Source: Gammaproteobacteria bacterium (GTDB lineage: Bacteria; Pseudomonadota; Gammaproteobacteria; Burkholderiales; Burkholderiaceae_C). From it: a DNA stretch of 14,227 nucleotides. The position numbers were made by a program, and so were the translations under genes. The DNA is taken from assembly GCA_018903185.1 (NCBI GenBank), contig JAHIQV010000411.1, positions 1 through 14,227 on the forward strand. The letters are read 5' to 3'. The notes below the pieces were generated by a model. That model searched no databases. It saw nothing but the letters and a program-made list of their open reading frames with translations, and was not told where the DNA came from. This document shows positions 6,585-14,227 of the stretch, in pieces (position 1 is the first letter of the stretch; each line of letters opens with the position of its first letter).

Positions 6585-8694
6585 ACGCAACGGCACCGGG
6601 GCGGCCATCGTGGGTTCCTGCCCGCGCGGCGTCGGGTGCCCGCGGCTCGGTCAGCAGGCGCACGCTGAATGTGGCGCCGCGGCCGTCGCTGCGATTGCTT
6701 GCCGTGATGCTGCCACCGTAGCGTTCGAGCAGGCCCTGGCTGATCCACAGGCCGAGGCCGTTGCCATCGTTCTTCGTCGTGAAGAAGGGCCGGAACAGCC
6801 GCTCCTGCACGGCGGGGGCCAGCCCCGGTCCGGTGTCCTGCACGCTCAGTTCGGCACCGCACAGGGCACTGTCCGCGGTGCACCAGTCCGTTGTCGCCAG
6901 CCGCAGCGTGCCGCCCTCCGGCATGACCTGGATGGCGTTGATCAGCAGGTTGATGATCACCTGCTGCAGCTCCTGCCGGTTGAAGCCCACGCGCTGCGTG
7001 GCCTGCAGCTCGCGCACCACCTCGATGCGGGTCTGCGCGAGCAGGTGCGCCACCAGCACCAGGCTGTCATCCACCGTGCGGTTGAGATCCAGGCTTTCCA
7101 CGTAGCCCGCGTATTCGGTGGGGCGCGCGTATTGCAGCAACTGCGTCACGATGATGCGCATGCGCTCGACCTGTTCGTCCAGCAGCCTGAGTTCGCTCTG
7201 CACCGGCTGGCTGTGTTCGCCCAGGGTTTCCCGCATCAGGTCCAGGTTGCCCTGCATCACGGCGATGGGGTTGTTGATCTCGTGCGCAATGCTGGCGGTG
7301 AGCTGGCCAATGGCCGCAAGCTTCTCGCTCTTGACGAGTTGCTGCTGCGCCAGTTGCAGCGAGGCGTTGCTGGCTTCGAGTTCGCGCGTGCGGTCGGCCA
7401 CCTTGTGGTCGAGCTCTTCGCCCCAGCGCTGCAGCGCGTGCGTCTTCTCGTCGATAGCGTCGAGCAGTTGGTCCAGGTGGCCGGCGAGCGCGCCGAGTTC
7501 GTCGCGCGCGGGCAGGGCGCCGACGCGCGCCCGGTTCTCGCCGTCTTCGACGCGCTGCATGGTCTGGTTCATCTGTTGCACGGGCTTGAAGATGCTGCGC
7601 GCCCAGCGCACCGAAAACCAGGCCGACACCGCCATGACGGCGAGAAAGATCAGCCCCATCACGCCGATCATGGCCAGGCGAACGAGTCGGAACGGTGCTT
7701 CGAGGTAGCCCACGTAGAGCATGCCGATGCGCTGACCGGTGGCGTCGAGCAGCGGGTCGTAGGCCGACACATACCAGTCGTTGACCACAAAGGCGCGGTC
7801 CAGCCAGGTCTGGCCTTCTCCCAGCACGCGGTCGCGCACGGTCTGGGAGACGCGGGTGCCGATGGCGCGCTGGTCCTGGAACAGGCGCACGTTGGTGGTG
7901 ATGCGCACGTCGTCGAGGAACAGCGTGGCCGTGCCTTCGCTGCCGAAGGGCAGGGCGCCGTCGGGGTAGACGATGCGGTTGATGTGGTCGATGAAGTCGA
8001 GGTTCTGGTTGAGCAGCAGACCGCCCGCCAGCAGGGCGGTGGTGCGCCCCGCAGCGTCGCGCACCGGTTGCAGCGAGATCACGACCATGGCGCGGTCTTC
8101 GGTGGTGCGCGCATCAGGGGCGGCGTTGCGCGTGGGCACCAGCGGGATGTGCAGGCGGGGCATCAGCTGGGGCGCCATGCGGGCGATGGCCATGGTGTCG
8201 AGGCGCATGAGGCGCGCCGATCGCGATCCGGGTCCCAAGGTGGCTTCGGGCACCAGGCGCTGGAGCTCCAGCGGCAGGGCGGCATGCGGGCCGTTGTCTT
8301 CGGCACTGCCGAGCGGCTGGCCGTCGGTGCCGTAGAGCAGAAGGAAGTCCAGCCCAAGCCCTCGCCGGGCCTCGCTCAGGCGCTCGCGCAACGCCGCATC
8401 GGTCTGGCCTTGGGAGACGGTCTCGGACGGCTGCATGGCGCTCAGCAGCCGCTGCGAGCCGGCCACGCCGCGCGTGCCGCTGCCGACCTCAATCAGCACC
8501 TGGTCGAAATAGCCGCGTGCCACGGCCAGGTCGCTGCGCACCTTGGTGATGAGCAGGCGGTCGTAGGTGATGTTGCTCCAGACCGCAATGGCCAGCACCA
8601 GCAGCGGGAACACCACCAGCAGCGGCAGCAGCGCCATCGCCAGCAGTTTGTTGCGCACCGAGGTGGCGAGCCAGCGGGGCTTGTAGCGGATCAT
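6583..8694 (-). CDS. Membrane sensor histidine kinase, Cache-like periplasmic domain
   Basis: This 703-aa kinase is the sensor of a two-component system. Order of parts: transmembrane helix 1 (about 16-39), a periplasmic region of about 300 residues ending in a Cache-like VNDWYVSAYDPLLD...GMLYVGYLEAP (304-334), transmembrane helix 2 (about 340-361), HAMP-like linker (362-415), a coiled coil (about 415-458), the HisKA H-box SIAHEINNP with phosphorylated His471, and a HATPase domain with N-box INLLINA (581-587), G1 DTGPGL (620-625), F-box FRPFFTT (634-640) and G2 GNGLGLW (644-650). All kinase motifs are intact. The ligand cannot be read from the sequence. It is transcribed after the response regulator gene, 115 nt downstream of it, with GGAG from the intervening repeat about 10 bases before its ATG. 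It probably phosphorylates Asp70 of that regulator. Confidence 0.9.
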   Translation of the reverse strand: MIRYKPRWLATSVRNKLLAMALLPLLVVFPLLVLAIAVWSNITYDRLLITKVRSDLAVARGYFDQVLIEVGSGTRGVAGSQRLLSAMQPSETVSQGQTDAALRERLSEARRGLGLDFLLLYGTDGQPLGSAEDNGPHAALPLELQRLVPEATLGPGSRSARLMRLDTMAIARMAPQLMPRLHIPLVPTRNAAPDARTTEDRAMVVISLQPVRDAAGRTTALLAGGLLLNQNLDFIDHINRIVYPDGALPFGSEGTATLFLDDVRITTNVRLFQDQRAIGTRVSQTVRDRVLGEGQTWLDRAFVVNDWYVSAYDPLLDATGQRIGMLYVGYLEAPFRLVRLAMIGVMGLIFLAVMAVSAWFSVRWARSIFKPVQQMNQTMQRVEDGENRARVGALPARDELGALAGHLDQLLDAIDEKTHALQRWGEELDHKVADRTRELEASNASLQLAQQQLVKSEKLAAIGQLTASIAHEINNPIAVMQGNLDLMRETLGEHSQPVQSELRLLDEQVERMRIIVTQLLQYARPTEYAGYVESLDLNRTVDDSLVLVAHLLAQTRIEVVRELQATQRVGFNRQELQQVIINLLINAIQVMPEGGTLRLATTDWCTADSALCGAELSVQDTGPGLAPAVQERLFRPFFTTKNDGNGLGLWISQGLLERYGGSITASNRSDGRGATFSVRLLTEPRAPDAARAGTHDGRPGAVA

Positions 8695-8704
8695 GCCGGG
8701 TCAA

Positions 8705-8805
8705 CTCCGGCGCGAAGTGCCCCCTCCAGGAACCCGGCAGAACCGGCTTTGCCAGGCTGCATCGGGTTGTCCCCTTGGTGGGGTCGCGCGAAGCGCGGCG
8801 GGGGT
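8705..8805 (-). repeat. Intergenic repeat element, copy B, inside the two-component operon
   Basis: On the minus strand this contains GGCACCCCCG, a perfect CGCGC-TTC-GCGCG hairpin (8785-8797), CCCCACCAAGGGG (8771-8783), GATGC, GCCTGGCAAAGCCGGTTC, TCCTGGAGGGGGCAC and CCGGAG (8705-8710). The order of blocks matches copy A at 1-80. It fills almost the whole gap between the response regulator stop and the kinase start and seems to supply the kinase's ribosome binding sequence (GGAG). It resembles repeats seen between genes in Comamonadaceae, from memory. Confidence 0.55.
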
Positions 8806-8809
8806 GCCT

Positions 8810-10195
<1,386 letters not shown>

Positions 10196-10203
10196 CGCGG
10201 AGG

Positions 10204-10209
10204 ATTCTA
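10204..10209 (-). promoter_or_regulatory. Possible -10 box of the response regulator gene
   Basis: The minus strand reads TAGAAT, five of six matches to TATAAT, ending eight bases before the GTG start. No good -35 box is found 16-18 bases upstream. If used, the transcript would begin at or next to the start codon, which would agree with the missing ribosome binding site. Confidence 0.25.
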
Positions 10210-10291
10210 CGGATAAAGCCGATCAAAACACTGGGTCATTGACCAATACACGACACCTGGACACGGGTTGACACAGCGGTCGTAATGGTCG

Positions 10292-10314
10292 GCTTGCGAC
10301 AACTTGTCGCAAGC
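10292..10314. promoter_or_regulatory. Perfect inverted repeat: likely activator (UAS) site 1
   Basis: The arms GCTTGCGACAA (10292-10302) and TTGTCGCAAGC (10304-10314) are perfect complements around a single central C. No T-run follows. It lies about 150 bp upstream of the sigma54 -24 element, a usual distance for a bacterial enhancer-binding protein, and next to the gene of such a protein. A degenerate copy follows at once. Binding by the response regulator is inference. Confidence 0.65.
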
Positions 10315-10315
10315 G

Positions 10316-10336
10316 GCTTGGACAGCTTGACGCGGG
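10316..10336. promoter_or_regulatory. Degenerate second copy of the activator site
   Basis: GCTTG, GACAGCTTG and ACGC here line up with the first site (GCTTG-C-GACAACTTGTCGC) with one gap and few changes. Its centre is about 23 bp from that of site 1, close to two helical turns. A weaker third relative (TTG...TCG.AA, 10268-10285) may lie on the other side. Tandem dimer sites are typical of NtrC-family activation. Confidence 0.5.
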
Positions 10337-10463
10337 ATGCGAAGCCTCACGGAAACGGTATACGGGTTATCCCTGAAATTCAGCAGAGGTGCTGGGCTGT
10401 CACGCCCATGGTGACGGGCTATCTGCCAACACTGTCGCCGGATGCTTCATAAGCAAACACTGA

Positions 10464-10479
10464 TGGCACGATTTTGGCT
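10464..10479 (+). promoter_or_regulatory. Sigma54 (-24/-12) promoter of the formate dehydrogenase operon
   Basis: TGGCACG (10464-10470), ATTT, then TGGCT (10475-10479) matches the consensus TGGCACG-N4-TTGCW except for one base in the -12 part, and GG (10465-10466) and GC (10477-10478) are exactly ten bases apart as required. Transcription should start near 10490, giving a leader of about 180 nt before the Tat-signal gene. The neighbouring regulator has the GAFTGA sigma54 contact loop, which supports the assignment. Confidence 0.75.
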
Positions 10480-10610
10480 ATGAATTTCGAAGCAGTCACC
10501 GATGCTGCAGCGCCGCATACCACCCGCATGCCAGGGTTGGGCATACCCCTGTCAAGAGTGTCAGGTCTCGCTTGCACAGAGTCGGTGCGCCGGTTAGATT
10601 CGCATATGCA

Positions 10611-10651
10611 AAAAGCCCACAGGTCGTTACATCCGGCGCCCTTAGGGCTTT
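10611..10651 (-). terminator. Terminator-like hairpin in the fdh leader (T-run on minus strand)
   Basis: AAAGCCC (10612-10618) pairs with GGGCTTT (10645-10651) around a 26-base loop. Read on the minus strand the stem ends in GGGCTTTTT, the form of an intrinsic terminator, which would stop antisense transcription before it reaches the promoter. On the plus strand it lies 20 bases before the first start codon, with only TTT in the stem, so it might instead be a leader structure. The loop is long, which lowers confidence. Confidence 0.4.
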
Positions 10652-10671
10652 CGATCAACCAGGAGACATGC

Positions 10672-10899
10672 ATGAGCAAGCCCCTTCCCGAGGCCCCTCA
10701 AGGCCGCACCCGCCTGAACCGCCGCCGGCTGTTCGCCGGCGCTTCCACCGTGGGGGCCCTGGCGGCGGTCGCCACCCTCCTGCCCCGCGTGCAGACCGAA
10801 GAAACGGCCGAAGTGGCGGCCCGGCCGGCGCCTGAAAAGGGCGGTGGTTACAGCTTGTCGGACCACGTCAAGCAGTACTACAAGACCACCCAGATCTGA
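10672..10899 (+). CDS. Small Tat-signal protein of formate dehydrogenase region
   Basis: This 75-aa protein matches the 'formate dehydrogenase region TAT target' type: a basic N-terminus with twin arginines (NRRRLFAGAS, 16-25), a hydrophobic segment (about 21-38), then a short tail ending GGGYSLSDHVKQYYKTTQI (57-75). It should be exported or anchored by the Tat system, with little left after the signal. The function is unknown; being the first gene of the operon, it may be a partner or decoy substrate during FdhA export, which is speculation. The start at 10672 has AGGAG at 10661-10665. The ATG at 10668 is in another frame; the in-frame ATG at 10480 lies before the predicted transcript start. 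fdhA begins 17 bases after its stop. Confidence 0.82.
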   Translation: MSKPLPEAPQGRTRLNRRRLFAGASTVGALAAVATLLPRVQTEETAEVAARPAPEKGGGYSLSDHVKQYYKTTQI

Positions 10900-10916
10900 G
10901 CCAGCAGGAGAACCCT

Positions 10917-13883
10917 ATGTTGCTGACCAAAAAATCCTCCACGCCCGGCGCCCACGGCGCCCGTGCACAAACCTCCTTCGTCCACAGCCTGCAGCGGGGC
11001 CTGTCGGCCGCGCTGCCCACCATGGACCGCCGCGGCTTTCTGCGCCGTTCCGGCCTCGGGGTCGGTGTGGGTCTGGCCGCCACGCAGCTCACGCTGGTGA
11101 AGAAAGCCAAGGCCGCCGAAGGCAAGTCCATCGACGGCACCGGCAAGATCGAAGTCAAGCGCACCGTCTGCACCCACTGTTCGGTGGGCTGCGCCACTGA
11201 CGCGATCGTTGAAAACGGCGTCTGGGTTCGCCAGGAGCCGGTGTTCGATTCGCCGATCAACCTCGGCGCCCACTGCGCCAAGGGCGCCGCCTTGCGCGAG
11301 CACGGCCATGGCGAGTACCGCCTGCGCTACCCGATGAAGCTGGTCAATGGCAAATACCAGCGCATCAGCTGGGACGTGGCGCTCAACGAGATCACCGCCA
11401 AGATGAACGAGCTGAAAGAGGCCAGCGGTCCCGATTCGGTGTACTTTGTCGGCTCTTCGAAGCACAACAACGAGCAGGCCTACCTGCTGCGCAAGTTCGT
11501 GAGCTTCTGGGGCACCAACAACTGCGACCACCAGGCGCGCATCTGCCACTCCACCACGGTGGCCGGCGTCGCGAACACCTGGGGCTACGGTGCGATGACC
11601 AACTCGTACAACGACATGCAGAACAGCCAGTGCGCGTTGTACATCGGCTCCAACGCCGCAGAAGCGCACCCGGTGTCCATGCTGCACATGCTGCACGCCA
11701 AGGAAAACGGCTGCAAGATGATCGTGGTCGATCCGCGCTTCACCCGCACCGCGGCCAAGGCCGACGAGTACGTGCGCATCCGCTCGGGCACCGACATCCC
11801 GTTCCTGTTCGGTCTGCTGCACCACATCTTCAAGAATGGCTGGGAAGACAAGCAGTACGTCAACGACCGCGTCTATGGCATGGACAAGGTGCGTGAAGAC
11901 GTGTTGGCCAAGTGGACGCCGGACAAGGTGGAAGAGGCCTGCGGCGTCAAGGAAGAGCAGATGTTCAAGGTGGCGAAGATGCTGGCCGAAGCCAAGCCCG
12001 CCACCATCGTCTGGTGCATGGGCCAGACGCAGCACTCCATCGGCAACGCCATGGTGCGCGCGTCGTGCATCCTGCAGCTGGCGCTGGGCAACGTGGGCAA
12101 GAGCGGTGGTGGCACCAACATCTTCCGTGGCCACGACAACGTGCAGGGCGCCACCGACGTCGGCCCCAACCCCGACTCGCTGCCGGGCTACTACGGCCTG
12201 GCCGCCGGCTCGTGGAAACACTTCGCCAAGGTCTGGGGCGTGGAGTACGACTGGATCAAGTCCAAGTACGCCGAAGGCATGATGGAAAAGCCCGGCATCA
12301 CCGTCTCGCGCTGGATCGACGGCGTGATGGAAAACAACGAGCTGATCGACCAGGGCCCGAATCTGCGCGGCATCTTCTTCTGGGGCCATGCGCCCAACTC
12401 CCAGACGCGGGGCCTGGAGATGAAGCGAGCGATGGACAAGCTCGACCTGCTGGTGGTGGTGGACCCGTATCCTTCGGCCACGGCGTCGATGGCGGCCATG
12501 CCCGGCAAGCCCGAAGACCTCAACCCCAACCGCGCGGTGTACCTGCTGCCGGCGGCCACGCAGTTCGAAACCAGCGGATCGTGCACCGCGTCCAACCGGT
12601 CGCTGCAGTGGCGCGAGAAGGTCATCGAGCCGCTGTGGGAGAGCCGCAGCGACCACATGATCATGCACCAGTTCGCAGAGAAGCTGGGCTTTGGCGCCGA
12701 GCTGTCGAAGAACTACAAGATGCAGAAGGTCAAGGGCCTGGACGAGCCCGTGCCCGAAGATATCCTGCGTGAAATCAACGCCTCGGTCTGGACCATCGGC
12801 TACACCGGGCAGAGCCCGGAGCGCCTGAAGGCGCACATGCGCAACATGGGCGCCTTCGATGTGAAGTCCCTCAAATGCAAAGGCAAAGTGGTCGACAAGG
12901 AAACCGGCTACGACATGAGCGGTGACTACTTCGGTCTGCCCTGGCCGTGTTACGGCACCGCCGCCATCAAGCACCCGGGCTCGCCCAACCTGTACGACAC
13001 CTCCAAACACATCATGGAGGGCGGCGGCAACTTCCGCGCGAACTTCGGCGTCGAGCGAGAAGGCGTGAGCTTGCTGGCCGAAGACGGTTCGTACTCGGTG
13101 GGTTCGGAGATCACCACCGGTTACCCCGAGTTCGACCACGTGCTGCTGAAGAAGCTGGGCTGGTGGGACGACCTGACCGAGGCTGAGAAAACCGCCGCCG
13201 AAGGCAAGAACTGGAAGACCGACCTCTCGGGCGGCATCCAGCGCGTCACCATGGCGCACGGCTGCCATCCGTTCGGCAATGCCAAGGCCCGCGCCGTGGT
13301 GTGGAACTTCCCCGACGCGATTCCGCAGCACCGCGAACCGATCTACGGTACGCGCCCCGATCTCGTGGCCAAGTACCCCAGCCATGATGACCAGAAGAAC
13401 CGCTGGCGCCTGCCGGTGCTCTACAAGTCGCTGCAGCAGAAGAACGTGGACGACAAGGTTCACGAAAAATTCCCGCTGATCATGACCTCGGGCCGCCTGG
13501 TCGAGTACGAGGGCGGTGGCGAGGAAACCCGCTCCAACCCCTGGCTGGCCGAACTGCAGCAGGAGATGTTCGTCGAGATCAACCCGGCGGCGGCGAGCGA
13601 GCGCGGCATCCGCAATGGCGAGCGCGTCTGGGTGCACACCCCCACCGGAGCACGCATCAATGTGCAGGCGCTGGTGACGGATCGCGTGGGCCCCGACACG
13701 GTGTTCCTGCCGTTCCACTTCTCGGGACACTGGCAGGGCCAGGACATGAAGCCGCACTACCCGGATGGCGCTTTCCCGGTGGTTCGCGGTGAAGCGGTGA
13801 ACACGGCCACCACCTACGGTTACGACATCGTCACGATGATGCAGGAAACCAAGACGACGGTCTGCAATGTAGAGCGGGCATAA
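10917..13883 (+). CDS. fdhA: Periplasmic formate dehydrogenase catalytic (alpha) subunit, Cys form
   Basis: FdhA oxidises formate to CO2 at a molybdenum (or tungsten) bis-molybdopterin guanine dinucleotide site and passes electrons through a [4Fe-4S] cluster to the beta subunit. The 988-aa product resembles E. coli FdnG, including NNCDHQARIC-H (201-211), where Cys210 (TGC at 11544) takes the place of selenocysteine, followed by GAMTNSYNDMQN. The cluster ligands are C85, C88, C92 and C120, with Lys122 after the last. The Tat motif DRRGFLRR (37-44) and hydrophobic stretch (45-60) show export to the periplasm. The C-terminal third has the dinucleotide-binding domain (MTSGRLVEYEGGGEETRSNP; FHFSGHWQG). 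The start at 10917 has AGGAG six bases upstream and gives an unusually long 36-residue stretch before the twin arginines; M36 (11022) is an alternative without a good ribosome binding site. It is likely co-transcribed with the small Tat protein and fdhB. Confidence 0.95.
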   Translation: MLLTKKSSTPGAHGARAQTSFVHSLQRGLSAALPTMDRRGFLRRSGLGVGVGLAATQLTLVKKAKAAEGKSIDGTGKIEVKRTVCTHCSVGCATDAIVENGVWVRQEPVFDSPINLGAHCAKGAALREHGHGEYRLRYPMKLVNGKYQRISWDVALNEITAKMNELKEASGPDSVYFVGSSKHNNEQAYLLRKFVSFWGTNNCDHQARICHSTTVAGVANTWGYGAMTNSYNDMQNSQCALYIGSNAAEAHPVSMLHMLHAKENGCKMIVVDPRFTRTAAKADEYVRIRSGTDIPFLFGLLHHIFKNGWEDKQYVNDRVYGMDKVREDVLAKWTPDKVEEACGVKEEQMFKVAKMLAEAKPATIVWCMGQTQHSIGNAMVRASCILQLALGNVGKSGGGTNIFRGHDNVQGATDVGPNPDSLPGYYGLAAGSWKHFAKVWGVEYDWIKSKYAEGMMEKPGITVSRWIDGVMENNELIDQGPNLRGIFFWGHAPNSQTRGLEMKRAMDKLDLLVVVDPYPSATASMAAMPGKPEDLNPNRAVYLLPAATQFETSGSCTASNRSLQWREKVIEPLWESRSDHMIMHQFAEKLGFGAELSKNYKMQKVKGLDEPVPEDILREINASVWTIGYTGQSPERLKAHMRNMGAFDVKSLKCKGKVVDKETGYDMSGDYFGLPWPCYGTAAIKHPGSPNLYDTSKHIMEGGGNFRANFGVEREGVSLLAEDGSYSVGSEITTGYPEFDHVLLKKLGWWDDLTEAEKTAAEGKNWKTDLSGGIQRVTMAHGCHPFGNAKARAVVWNFPDAIPQHREPIYGTRPDLVAKYPSHDDQKNRWRLPVLYKSLQQKNVDDKVHEKFPLIMTSGRLVEYEGGGEETRSNPWLAELQQEMFVEINPAAASERGIRNGERVWVHTPTGARINVQALVTDRVGPDTVFLPFHFSGHWQGQDMKPHYPDGAFPVVRGEAVNTATTYGYDIVTMMQETKTTVCNVERA

Positions 13884-13983
13884 CCATGACCCCCAAGCTT
13901 TTCACTTCGTGTAATGCGCTGCCCCCCGAGGGAACGCATTTTTCCTTGGGGCAGCCCGGCGGAAAAATCAGGAGAACGACACC
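13884..13983 (+). repeat. Structured intercistronic element between fdhA and fdhB
   Basis: CCCCAAG (13891-13897) pairs with CTTGGGG (13945-13951), and inside it AATGCG (13913-13918) pairs with CGCATT (13935-13940), giving nested stems around a C-rich loop (CCCCCCGAGGG, 13922-13932). GCCCGGCGG follows. The wording resembles a repeat often seen between Comamonadaceae genes (from memory) and is a different family from copies A and B. The fdhB ribosome binding site AGGAG (13970-13974) lies just after it and remains free. Confidence 0.5.
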
Positions 13984-14227
13984 ATGGCAAGAATGAAATT
14001 CATCTGTGACGCCGAGCGTTGCATCGAGTGCAACGGCTGCGTCACGGCCTGCAAGAACGAACACGAAGTCCCGTGGGGCGTGAACCGCCGCCGCGTGGTC
14101 ACCCTCAACGACGGCGTGCCGGGCGAAAAATCCATCTCGGTGGCCTGCATGCACTGCAGCGACGCACCCTGCATGGCGGTCTGCCCGGTCAACTGCTTCT
14201 ACCGCACCGACGAAGGCGTGGTGCTGC
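13984..14227 (+). CDS. fdhB: Formate dehydrogenase iron-sulfur (beta) subunit, 5' part
   Basis: Only the first 81 codons are in the window; the gene runs off the right edge. FdhB relays electrons from FdhA towards a membrane cytochrome b subunit and the quinone pool. The N-terminus MARMKFICDAERCIECNGC shows the first ferredoxin motif C13-x2-C-x2-C-x3-C23, and CMHCSDAPCMAVCPVNC (55-71) the start of the second and third cluster ligands, the usual spacing for this family of four-cluster subunits. AGGAG nine bases upstream supports the start. A 100-nt structured gap separates it from fdhA. A gamma subunit gene probably follows outside the window. Confidence 0.92.
   Translation, partial: MARMKFICDAERCIECNGCVTACKNEHEVPWGVNRRRVVTLNDGVPGEKSISVACMHCSDAPCMAVCPVNCFYRTDEGVVL

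Larger units (their letters stand above)
10196..10671. other. Divergent regulatory region between regulator and formate dehydrogenase genes
   Basis: No gene is supported in these 476 bases. From left to right: a possible minus-strand -10 box (10204-10209), a short inverted repeat GGTCA-T-TGACC (10234-10244), three GACAC repeats (starting 10252, 10260, 10270), the tandem inverted-repeat sites (10292-10336), GTCAC/GTGAC (10399-10403/10411-10415), the sigma54 promoter (10464-10479), a weak sigma70-like pair TTGCAC-N17-TAGATT (10572-10600), and a terminator-like hairpin (10611-10651). Base composition is lower in GC than the flanking genes. Confidence 0.7.

Noticed and set aside
10572..10600. Sigma70 promoter TTGCAC-N17-TAGATT in the fdh leader
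   Set aside because: The spacing is right but only three and four of six bases match; kept as a mention in the regulatory region, not as a separate feature.
10480..10671. In-frame upstream extension of the small Tat protein
   Set aside because: The ATG at 10480 is upstream of the predicted sigma54 start, lacks a ribosome binding site, and would bury the Tat signal some 80 residues inside.
11544..11546. Selenocysteine at the FdhA active site
   Set aside because: The codon is TGC (Cys), not TGA, and no selenocysteine insertion element is needed.
10878..13757. A 959-codon open frame on the minus strand opposite fdhA
   Set aside because: It is the antisense of a clearly conserved FdhA; its translation is His/Val/Gly/Arg-rich with no motif, as expected for shadow frames in GC-rich DNA. 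The same holds for long antisense frames opposite boxA, the polyferredoxin, the kinase and the regulator.
13886..13996. A 36-codon frame starting ATGACCCCC between fdhA and fdhB
   Set aside because: It lies in the structured repeat, has no ribosome binding site and a composition set by the repeat; a leader peptide role cannot be excluded but is not supported.

Overview
The window is GC-rich, densely coded proteobacterial DNA. The gene set (an aerobic benzoyl-CoA epoxidase reductase, a periplasmic molybdenum formate dehydrogenase with DUF3305/DUF3306 partners) and the style of the intergenic repeats suggest a betaproteobacterium of the Burkholderiales, most likely Comamonadaceae (Hydrogenophaga-like). 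That placement is inference from family knowledge, not a database result.

Layout. Positions 1-316 are non-coding: a repeat element (1-80) and a GC-rich, hairpin-rich leader lead into boxA (317-1630), which encodes the reductase of benzoyl-CoA 2,3-epoxidase. A terminator-like hairpin (1662-1699) separates it from a tight five-gene plus-strand operon (1785-6564): DUF3305 protein, class-I glutamine amidotransferase-like hydrolase (peptidase C26), DUF3306 protein, a 702-aa polyferredoxin, and a TorD-family chaperone. Its junctions are ATGA overlaps, one 74-nt overlap and one 2-nt gap. A convergent minus-strand two-component system follows: sensor histidine kinase (8694-6583) and sigma54-type response regulator (10195-8810, transcribed first), separated by a second copy of the repeat. 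The 476-bp divergent region 10196-10671 holds a near-canonical sigma54 promoter (10464-10479) and, about 150 bp upstream of it, tandem inverted-repeat sites. After it come a 75-aa Tat-signal protein, the formate dehydrogenase catalytic subunit (10917-13883, cysteine rather than selenocysteine) and the start of the iron-sulfur beta subunit (13984 to the window end).

How it fits together. The simplest reading is one formate dehydrogenase locus. The kinase senses an extracytoplasmic signal, the NtrC-type regulator binds the tandem sites and activates the sigma54 promoter, and FdhA/FdhB are made. FdhA folds around its cofactor with TorD-type help and is exported by Tat to oxidise formate at the periplasmic face. 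The five-gene operon looks like an accessory or assembly module. Its most unusual member is the polyferredoxin: apart from six ferredoxin-type cysteine motifs, it shows residue patterns that recall the heterodisulfide reductase subunit HdrA (with a degenerate flavin region) and an MvhD-like domain without cysteines. I regard that protein, and the amidotransferase coupled between the DUF3305 and DUF3306 genes, as the best candidates for undescribed biology here. boxA belongs to a different pathway and appears to be only a neighbour.
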